21,161 nt of DNA from a virus. The number at the start of each line of letters is the position of its first letter. Within the stretch, counting starts at the first letter, position 1. The stretch lies in IMG/VR virus record IMGVR_UViG_3300020469_000308, positions 1 through 21,161 of that record; one strand, given 5' to 3'. Under the pieces are notes generated by a model that did not search any database, had not been told where the DNA came from, and was given only the letters and a program-made list of their open reading frames with translations. Position numbers and translations under genes: made by a program. This document shows positions 14,002 through 21,161 of the stretch, piece by piece.

Positions 14002-15797
14002 TGCCAGCAAATTCCAGCTTAGATATTTTAAATTTAGATTTTGATACAATTAAAGCAAATTTAAAAACCTTTATAAGAAATGAAGGTGCGTTTAAAGACT
14101 TAGATTATGAAGGATCAAATTTAAATGTATTAATTGATGTGCTTGCATATAATAGCTTTTATAATAATTTTTATACTAATATGTTAGCAAGTGAAATGTT
14201 TATAGATAGTGCTATTACTAGAGACGCTATGATATCACATGCCAAAGAATTGAATTATAATCCTAGAAGTTCAAGATCATCAGTAGCGCATCTTGATGTT
14301 ACTATTATACCTAATGATAATCCATCTACTATTACTATACCCAAACATTATCCTATATCCACTGCTATAGATGGAAGAACATTTACATTTAGAACCGAAA
14401 GTGCACATGTTTTAAAACAAGATGAATTAGGAGACTATATTGCATCCAATGTTGCTTTTTACGAAGGCAGACAAATAACCGAATATTATACAATCTCTGC
14501 TAATAACTCACAGAAATACAAATTAAGTAATAAAAATATAGACACAAGAAGTATTGAATTAACGGTCAGGGAATCAAATACTGTTTCAACAAATACATCA
14601 TGGCGAAAAGCAACAAGTTTATTTGGTGAGGGTGCAACATCTAATATATTTTTTATAGCACCAACAAGTAATGAAAAATGGGAAATTCAATTTGGTGATA
14701 ATATAGTAGGAAGAAAACCAATAGCTGGAAATATTGCGGAAGTTCATTATAGAGTAGCATCAAAAGAAATATCAAATAAAGCAACCTCATTTACTACAAC
14801 AACGAATATAGATGGTTATAGTAATATATCTCTTTTAACTAATATAGAATCAACTGGTGGTGCAAATATAGAATCTATTGAATCAATAAGATTTAATGCT
14901 CCTAAGTCATTTCAAATACAAGATAGAGCTGTTACTCCTAATGATTATAAAATAATTGTACAAACAGAATTTCCTGAAGTACAATCAATTGCTGTATATG
15001 GTGGTGAAGAAGCTAATCCACCAAAATATGGTAGAGTTATATTGTCTGTTGATTTGACTGATGCAGACGGAATTCCTGAATCAAAAAAGACATTGATCAA
15101 ATCGTTTTTAGAACAAAGAACACCAGTTGCAATAAATGTAGATGTTGTCAACCCTGATTTTACATATTTAAGTGTATCTACCGATGTTAATTATAATATT
15201 AATACAACCAATGCTACACCTTCTCAGATAACAAGTATAGTTTCATCTGCTATGATTAAATTTGCAAATTCTAATATTAATACATTTGATAAGCCTCTAA
15301 GAAAATCAAAATTCACGTCAACTATTGATGAATCAAATCCTAATATATTAAGTAATAAAACCACTATTCATCCTTTTAAAAAGGTTATACCTACAATTAA
15401 TTCTTCTTTCTCATCTTCTTATCATTTCCACAATAGTTTAATTGTAGACGGTATATTGGGTTCTAATACTAGCATTAGTACGCATTTACCTGCGATAGAG
15501 AGTTCAAGTTTTACATATGACTCTATTAGTGCATTTATAATTGACAACTCTGTAGGTTTTTTAAATATAGTGACTAATGCTAATGGGATATACCAGGTTT
15601 TAAATAGCAATATTGGAACAGTAGATTATAATAATGGTATTGTTACTATCGATGGATTAATTGTAGATAGTTACTTAGGTGATTCAATAAAATTAAAAGC
15701 TAGAATATCAGGTTCCGATATAGTAACAAACCAAAATACTATTCTTCAATTAAACGGAGAAGATATAACAATCAATGTATCACAAGAGCGTGTATAA
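14001..15797 (+). CDS. 6: gp6-like baseplate wedge protein
   Basis: A 598-residue protein (T4 gp6 has 660). gp6 dimers form the continuous inner ring of the baseplate and transmit the change of shape to the sheath. The N-terminus is typical: SLDILNLDFDTIKANLKTFI, then LNVLIDVLAYNSFYNNFYTN, MLASEMFIDSAITRDAMISH and AKELNYNPRSSRSS, a pattern shared with P2 J-type baseplate proteins. The middle has GDNIVGRKPIAGNIAEVHYR and the ITNYxI-like block AVTPNDYKIIVQTEFPEVQS. The C-terminal 150 residues are strand-rich. It is flanked by gp25 and the gp7-like gene with one-base overlaps on both sides. Confidence 0.95.
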   Translation: MPANSSLDILNLDFDTIKANLKTFIRNEGAFKDLDYEGSNLNVLIDVLAYNSFYNNFYTNMLASEMFIDSAITRDAMISHAKELNYNPRSSRSSVAHLDVTIIPNDNPSTITIPKHYPISTAIDGRTFTFRTESAHVLKQDELGDYIASNVAFYEGRQITEYYTISANNSQKYKLSNKNIDTRSIELTVRESNTVSTNTSWRKATSLFGEGATSNIFFIAPTSNEKWEIQFGDNIVGRKPIAGNIAEVHYRVASKEISNKATSFTTTTNIDGYSNISLLTNIESTGGANIESIESIRFNAPKSFQIQDRAVTPNDYKIIVQTEFPEVQSIAVYGGEEANPPKYGRVILSVDLTDADGIPESKKTLIKSFLEQRTPVAINVDVVNPDFTYLSVSTDVNYNINTTNATPSQITSIVSSAMIKFANSNINTFDKPLRKSKFTSTIDESNPNILSNKTTIHPFKKVIPTINSSFSSSYHFHNSLIVDGILGSNTSISTHLPAIESSSFTYDSISAFIIDNSVGFLNIVTNANGIYQVLNSNIGTVDYNNGIVTIDGLIVDSYLGDSIKLKARISGSDIVTNQNTILQLNGEDITINVSQERV

Positions 15798-18556
15798 TGG
15801 ATGGTAATTTAAATATATCTAATTTTATATCGGAACAATTTCCGGAAATATATCAGTCTGAAGCAAAACCTTTTGTTGCATTTGTTACTGAATATTTTAA
15901 ATTTTTAGAAAGTAATAATGAAACAATAAATGTAAATAGATTATTATCACAAAATAGAGATATAGATAACACTGTTGATGATTTTTTAATACATTTTAAA
16001 AATACATATTTGCAAAATCTGCCACTCAATACAAAGGTAGATACCAAATTTTTAGTCAAACACATCAAGGATTTATACACATCTAAAGGGTCACCAAGAT
16101 CCTTTAAATTATTGTTTAGATTATTATTTGATGAAGAGATACAAGTTAAGTATCCAAGCAAATCAATATTTAGAGCATCAGACTCTGATTATTTTAAACC
16201 ACAATATTTAGAAACATCTTACACAGATAAAGTATTAACATTTCTAGGAAAAGAAATTGTAGGATCATCTAGTAATAGTAAAGCTTTTGTTGAATCAATA
16301 TCAACCAGATTAATTAGTGGTAAAGAGATAATTGTATTAACATTATCTAATGTTAGAGGCTTATTTTTATTAAATGAATTAATAACAAGTGATGGAGATA
16401 CTGCCGATTGTCCGGTTGTTACTGGATCATTAACAAATATTGACTTAACAAATGGTGGTCAGGATTTTGAAATTGGTGATACATTTGATATAATCTCATC
16501 AGAAGGTAAAGGTGGTAAAGCTAGAGTGATATCTATTGAGAATGCAACCGGAAGAGTTCTTTTTGAGTTAGCTTCTTTAACATTTGCTCAATCAGCTATC
16601 GATGGAGGAAGTGGTTATACACTCACTGATGCTACAAATACTGGTGTAAGTTCTGCTACTATTGAATATAATAACCACACAAATAGTGATCCAAACATAA
16701 CAAATTTTTTTAGATTTGAAACAATAAGACAACCTAATCAGACAGTGACATATTTAAGTGGCTCAGATATATCAAATAATATAGAGATAGGAAATTATAT
16801 TAATGGTGCAAATTCATCTGGTGGTATTGTAGCAAATGGAATAGTTGCAAGCACTTCTGCTAATGGTGCATCAGGATCATTAATAATTATAGTAAATACA
16901 GGTAGCTTTAGTGATTCGTCTGATTTATATTTAGAAGGTGTATCAACTGTAAATGCAGTTATTGATATAACTACTAATACACACATTACAGGCAATCTAG
17001 TAAATTCAAATACAACATACCTTGGCATAGCGGCAAATAATTTATCTTTTTATACAACTAATAATGCATTCGTTGTTGGAGATAGTTCAAATAGTATAGC
17101 GAATATTATTTCAGCTGGATCTGGTCAAGGAGCGGACTTTAATGTTGGCACCATAGGCAATACAGAAACAATATCTCTTTATACTGATTTTATAAAAGAT
17201 ATTAATATAGCTAATCAAGCATATTTAGATGTTAAATTAGATGCTAGTAATTCAGGTATAGGTTTTTTAGATTCAATTACTGTTAATGATGGTGGTTCTG
17301 GTTATAGTAATTCTGATACAGTAACATTTTCAGGAGGTGCTGCATCGACTAATGCTGCAGCTAATGTGCAAACATTTGCTAATGGGACTATTAATACTAT
17401 AACAGTAACTATTCCTGGTGGTGGATATTATTCAAATGGTGTATCAACAGTAATAACATCTGGTGGTACAGGAGCTAATATAAATCCTAATTTTGATTAT
17501 GGATATGGATTTCCAAAAGATAGACACGGCGATCTTAATACTATACTAGATAATATGTTATCATCAAATACATTTGTAATAGGATCTATAAATTCATTAA
17601 GTGGTATTAACCCAGGTGAAAATTATAATTTAGCTCCACTTACATTTGCATTTAATCCATATATAGCAGGATTTAATAGAAGAGATTTAATATTAGAATT
17701 AGATAATGTATCAGGCGGTTTTGCTGTTGGCGAAGCAATAACACAAACTATACAGCAAGCCGGTATATCAATGAATATACTTGATCTTACAGGATCATTC
17801 AATACTGGTGAAGGTATTATACAATCAACATCTAATGCAACAGGTATAATTTCATTTGCAAATTCTACTGTAATTAATATTGCAAATACTAACGGTACGT
17901 TTACTTCTACTAATTCAGTATCTGGATTGAATAGTAATGCAACGGCTAATGTATCATCTAACACATCAATAAATAATATATTTAATGCAAAAGGTATAGT
18001 TAAAAGTTCAAATGGTACTCATATTGCAATGAAAAGAACATCATTTAATACCTCATTTGAAAATAGTTTTGGAATTACTGGTGTTAATAGTGGAGCAACA
18101 GCAGATATATTATCAGTTATAACTGATGAGAATTCTAAAAGAATGGGCGACAATGCTATAATAGGTGCAGCAGCACAAACAGCTAATGGAGTTGCTACAG
18201 GGGTTGAAGTAATTGATAGTGGATTTGGATATATCAATGGTGGAGATCTTACTCTATCTGGAAATTCTAATTTTGTTATTACCGGCACAGCTAATGTATT
18301 GCATTATGGTGTTGGTACAGGACGTTGGAGAACAAAGCAAAGTTTTTTAAGTGATAGTTCAAAATTACACGATAATTTTTATTATCAGGAATTGTCATAT
18401 GTAATTCAGTCCGGATTATCGTTAGATAAATATTCTAAAGTACTAAAAGATATTCTTCACGTCTCAGGTACAAAGTTATTTGGCGAAGTAATAAAAGTTC
18501 AAGAAGCAGTTGGGTTACAATTATCTGTAGCTAATAGTAGTGTGACAATAGGTTAA
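15797..18556 (+). CDS. gp7-like large baseplate wedge protein with Gly-rich repeats
   Basis: A 919-residue protein placed between gp6 and gp8 like T4 gp7 (1032). Residues 1-150 form a well-known N-terminal module of marine T4-like structural proteins: EQFPEIYQSEAKPFVAFVTE, a RDIDNTVDDFLIHFKNTYL helix, KFLVKHIKDLYTSKGSPRSF and KLLFRLLFDEEIQVKYPS. From about 200 to 830 it is strand- and Gly/Asn/Ser-rich with units of the form ID-x-GGSGY-x(4)-D (near 269, 497, 540 and 805) and VGEAI/TGEGI repeats (about 640-720). The C-terminus (about 839-905, GTGRWRTKQSFLSDSSKLHD, YYQELSYVIQSG, TKLFGEVIK) is a conserved closing domain. Equivalence to T4 gp7 rests on position and size; virion baseplate role is firm. 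Confidence 0.75.
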   Translation: MDGNLNISNFISEQFPEIYQSEAKPFVAFVTEYFKFLESNNETINVNRLLSQNRDIDNTVDDFLIHFKNTYLQNLPLNTKVDTKFLVKHIKDLYTSKGSPRSFKLLFRLLFDEEIQVKYPSKSIFRASDSDYFKPQYLETSYTDKVLTFLGKEIVGSSSNSKAFVESISTRLISGKEIIVLTLSNVRGLFLLNELITSDGDTADCPVVTGSLTNIDLTNGGQDFEIGDTFDIISSEGKGGKARVISIENATGRVLFELASLTFAQSAIDGGSGYTLTDATNTGVSSATIEYNNHTNSDPNITNFFRFETIRQPNQTVTYLSGSDISNNIEIGNYINGANSSGGIVANGIVASTSANGASGSLIIIVNTGSFSDSSDLYLEGVSTVNAVIDITTNTHITGNLVNSNTTYLGIAANNLSFYTTNNAFVVGDSSNSIANIISAGSGQGADFNVGTIGNTETISLYTDFIKDINIANQAYLDVKLDASNSGIGFLDSITVNDGGSGYSNSDTVTFSGGAASTNAAANVQTFANGTINTITVTIPGGGYYSNGVSTVITSGGTGANINPNFDYGYGFPKDRHGDLNTILDNMLSSNTFVIGSINSLSGINPGENYNLAPLTFAFNPYIAGFNRRDLILELDNVSGGFAVGEAITQTIQQAGISMNILDLTGSFNTGEGIIQSTSNATGIISFANSTVINIANTNGTFTSTNSVSGLNSNATANVSSNTSINNIFNAKGIVKSSNGTHIAMKRTSFNTSFENSFGITGVNSGATADILSVITDENSKRMGDNAIIGAAAQTANGVATGVEVIDSGFGYINGGDLTLSGNSNFVITGTANVLHYGVGTGRWRTKQSFLSDSSKLHDNFYYQELSYVIQSGLSLDKYSKVLKDILHVSGTKLFGEVIKVQEAVGLQLSVANSSVTIG

Positions 18557-18560
18557 TCAT

Positions 18561-20372
18561 ATGGCAAAAATAATACGTAAAGATTTTAATATACATAGCG
18601 CAAAACAATTTATTGAAGCTATAGACGAACCAGCAAATACAATATTATATGTTGGTTATGGTAAACATACACCATTTGTAGATGATTCTATTCCAGATAC
18701 ACCACATGATGCATTGAGTAATAGCCATTTTCAAATATATAGAAATTTAATTGGAGGTAAACAAATTACCGCTGCAGATATTAAATCAATGGCTCATAGA
18801 TATAATTGGACAGCAAACACCAAATATACAATGTATGATGATAAAAAGGAATTAAGTGGTGAGCAGTTTTTTGTTGTTAATGAGGAAAGTTCTGAATATA
18901 ATGTATTTGTGTGTTTAGACAATAATAATGATTCAATCTCTTTATCTGCACCTTTATTATCAGAAACATCAGCTAATGATTCAATTTATGTTAAGACGGT
19001 TGATGGATATCAATGGAAATATCTATATACAATATCAACCGCTAATTGGGATAAATTTGCTACTGACGAATACATACCCATTATTCCTGACAATAATGTT
19101 ACTGGAAATGCAACACCAGGATCAATACAAACAATAATTGTTAATACCGGAGGTGAAAAATATAATGCTAGAGCAAACGGTGCTATATCCCAAGCTTCTA
19201 TTGGCGGTAACAATTTAATATTTGCAATTGAAAGTAGTTCTGATGTATTATCATCTAATACTGATTTTTATAAAGGTTCCGCACTTTATATAAGTTCAGG
19301 TGTAGGAATTGGGCAATTAAGAACTGTAAGTGAATATATAGTTTCTGGAAATACACGAAGAATTGTAGTGAATCAGCCTTTTGATGTTATACCTGATTTA
19401 ACGTCTACATTTGTTATATCTCCATCTGTCTCTGTGACTGGTGATGGAACTGGAACATTAGCAAGAGCATTGGTGAATACAACAACTAATACAGTAAGTA
19501 ATATACATATTGTTAATGTGGGCACTAATTATACATGGGCTAATGCAACAGTTATTGGAAATACTGGTATAGTAAATGTTGCAACAAATACTTCTATAAC
19601 CGCTAATAGTGCCTCAATTAGGCCTATAATAAGTCCTAAATATGGTCATGGATCTGACATTGTTAAAGAATTAGACGGCCATTATGTTTGTATAACCACA
19701 ACACAAGCAAATACAGAAAATGGTATTTTATCTACTGAAAATGATTTTAGACAAATTTCTATAATAAAAGATCCTAGATTTGCAAATGTAGTTATTGATA
19801 TAACATCATCCGTTGGAGTTGTTACTGTAGGTGAAACTTTATCTGGTGATACGTCTAATGCAACTGGTGTAATCACAGGATCAAATTCAAGCCAAATATC
19901 ATTGACTGATGCCATAGGATTTTTTCAGACAGCAGAGACAGTTAGGGGGTCTGTTTCTAATAATACAGGTGAGGTAACATCAACAATGCAACCAACTACG
20001 GTTTTTGATCAACGACATAAGTATACTGCTAATGTAATTACTACTGGTAGTGGTAGTGCTTTCGGTGGCTTTATTATAGATGAAGTGGTTACACAAAGTC
20101 CAAATACCGCTTTAGTTGCTAATGCTGATTTATTTTCTGTAAATACAACAAGTATATCAGTAACTAACCAATTAGGGATAGTAAATGTATCTGATGTAGA
20201 TGACCTAAATACATTTGAAGGAATATCATCTGGTGCGGTAGCCAGTTTATCAGCAGTGACAATTCCAGACTTAATATCAGGATCAGGAGAAATATTATAT
20301 GTTGAGAATATTATCCCTGTATCCAGATCAAATACTCAAAGTGAGACAATTAAACTTATTATCGAGTTTTAA
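18561..20372 (+). CDS. 8: gp8-like baseplate wedge protein with two insertions
   Basis: A 603-residue protein; T4 gp8 has only 334. The N-terminal part (about 1-180) follows gp8: NTILYVGYGKHTPF, MAHRYNWTANTKYTMYDD, then DGYQWKYLYTIS (WKYLY at about 152-156) and FATDEYIPI. gp8 signatures return as ENDFRQISIIKDPRF (about 394-408) and in the last residues GEILYVENIIPVSRS, then ETIKLIIEF, which match the T4 C-terminus. Between these, about 180-370 and 410-575 hold strand-rich modules with GG-x-Y and VGETLSGDTSNATG repeats like those of the preceding gp7-like protein. gp8 joins gp7 and gp10 in the wedge. It starts 4 bases after the gp7-like stop. Confidence 0.88.
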   Translation: MAKIIRKDFNIHSAKQFIEAIDEPANTILYVGYGKHTPFVDDSIPDTPHDALSNSHFQIYRNLIGGKQITAADIKSMAHRYNWTANTKYTMYDDKKELSGEQFFVVNEESSEYNVFVCLDNNNDSISLSAPLLSETSANDSIYVKTVDGYQWKYLYTISTANWDKFATDEYIPIIPDNNVTGNATPGSIQTIIVNTGGEKYNARANGAISQASIGGNNLIFAIESSSDVLSSNTDFYKGSALYISSGVGIGQLRTVSEYIVSGNTRRIVVNQPFDVIPDLTSTFVISPSVSVTGDGTGTLARALVNTTTNTVSNIHIVNVGTNYTWANATVIGNTGIVNVATNTSITANSASIRPIISPKYGHGSDIVKELDGHYVCITTTQANTENGILSTENDFRQISIIKDPRFANVVIDITSSVGVVTVGETLSGDTSNATGVITGSNSSQISLTDAIGFFQTAETVRGSVSNNTGEVTSTMQPTTVFDQRHKYTANVITTGSGSAFGGFIIDEVVTQSPNTALVANADLFSVNTTSISVTNQLGIVNVSDVDDLNTFEGISSGAVASLSAVTIPDLISGSGEILYVENIIPVSRSNTQSETIKLIIEF

Positions 20373-20382
20373 AGGATAAAAG

Positions 20383-21161
20383 ATGCCAATACAAACAGAT
20401 TTAAACATTAGTCCGTATTATGAAGATTTCGATCAAACTAAAAATTTTCATAAAGTTTTATTTAGACCGGGCGTAGCTGTACAAGCAAGGGAACTTACCC
20501 AATTACAAACAATATTGCAAGATCAAATAGAAAAATTTGGTGCTAATATTTTAATTGACGGTACTATTGTAAAGGGTTGTACATTTAATTTTGACAAAGG
20601 TATTGATTATATTAAAATAAATGATTTACAAGCTGATGGACAAAACACTATAGTATCCAACTATGCTAACCAGGTGTTAGTATCTGCAGCATCTAATTTA
20701 ACCGCGACTATTATAAATGAATCATCTGGTTTTGAGTCACAAACACCTGATTTAAATACTCTTTATATAAAATATCGAAATACTGGCACTGGTGGTGAAA
20801 AGAAATTTGCCAATAATGAAGTACTTCAGGTTTTGTATGCTAATAATGATCCTATAGCTAATGTTACTGTAGCTAATTCTACTCATAGTGCAATCGGCAA
20901 CTCATATATGTTTAAAATTAATGATGGTATAATATTCCAAAAAGGGCATTTTATATCTGTCGCCCCACAAGATATAATTGTATCTAAATATACTGCCAAT
21001 GCTCATGAATTATCAGTTGGCTTTGAGGTAGTAGAAAGTGTAGTTAATAATTCTATTGATACATCATTGCTTGATAATGCTCAAGGATTTAATAATGAAA
21101 ATGCTCCAGGTGCATTTAGATTAAAATTAGAACCTAAATTAGTTGTTAAAACTAAAGCACA
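20383..21161 (+). CDS. start of a large DUF4815-type virion structural protein (cut by the window edge)
   Basis: The frame is open from the ATG at 20383 to the window end, giving 259 residues. AAAGGA (20371-20376) lies 6 bases before the ATG and overlaps the gp8 stop. The N-terminus reads LNISPYYEDFDQTKNFHKVL, then FRPGVAVQARELTQLQTILQ and DQIEKFGANILIDGTIVKG, the recognisable opening of the DUF4815 family found in baseplate or tail regions of marine T4-like phages. Further on, DLNTLYIKYRNTGTGGEKKF and FKINDGIIFQKGHFISVAPQ are strand-rich. Its place after gp8 is that of the peripheral wedge and fibre-attachment proteins (gp9-gp11 in T4). Exact partner and full length are not visible. Confidence 0.85.
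   Translation, partial: MPIQTDLNISPYYEDFDQTKNFHKVLFRPGVAVQARELTQLQTILQDQIEKFGANILIDGTIVKGCTFNFDKGIDYIKINDLQADGQNTIVSNYANQVLVSAASNLTATIINESSGFESQTPDLNTLYIKYRNTGTGGEKKFANNEVLQVLYANNDPIANVTVANSTHSAIGNSYMFKINDGIIFQKGHFISVAPQDIIVSKYTANAHELSVGFEVVESVVNNSIDTSLLDNAQGFNNENAPGAFRLKLEPKLVVKTKA

Overview
The window is a piece of a strongly AT-rich T4-type myovirus genome. The gene content and protein styles suggest a marine phage of the pelagiphage/cyanophage kind; the host is inferred, not shown. Recognisable T4-type proteins include gp33, gp59, gp32, gp4, gp26, gp54, gp48, gp53, gp27, gp5, gp25, gp6, gp7 and gp8. No insertion sequence, CRISPR array or integrase was seen.

Left part (1-2450, + strand): the 3' end of an unidentified gene, a sigma70-like promoter, a tRNA-Thr(UGU), then the replication and late-transcription genes gp33, gp59 and gp32 in the order known from T4. 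This block ends at a GC-rich UUCG hairpin (2431-2448) that also serves the converging minus-strand operon.

Middle part (2456-7535, - strand; transcription order is right to left): gp4-like head-completion protein, a gp2-like DNA-end protector candidate, gp54/gp19-like tail-tube initiator, gp26-like tail assembly protein, a small 55-aa protein not found by a 60-aa cutoff, an EF-hand double-membrane-span protein, and a 617-aa tape-measure candidate. All these genes abut or overlap, so they look like one operon. At the gp26/small-ORF junction there is a T_TTT_TTT slippery heptamer, an 8-nt spacer and a 7-bp hairpin. The small ORF lies in the -1 frame and reads on without a stop. This looks like the programmed frameshift used by tail-assembly chaperones of many other tailed phages, and is the main candidate novelty of the window.

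Right part (7562-21161, + strand): the divergent baseplate operon gp48, gp53, gp27, gp5, a 683-aa protein of unknown function, gp25, gp6, gp7, gp8 and the start of a large DUF4815-type structural protein that runs off the window. Hub proteins (gp27, gp5) build the centre, gp53/25/6/7/8 the wedges, and gp48/gp54 start the tube on the hub. The operons diverge from a 26-bp gap that holds a ribosome site for gp48 on one strand and a perfect T4 late-promoter box on the other, placed so that gp4 mRNA would be leaderless.
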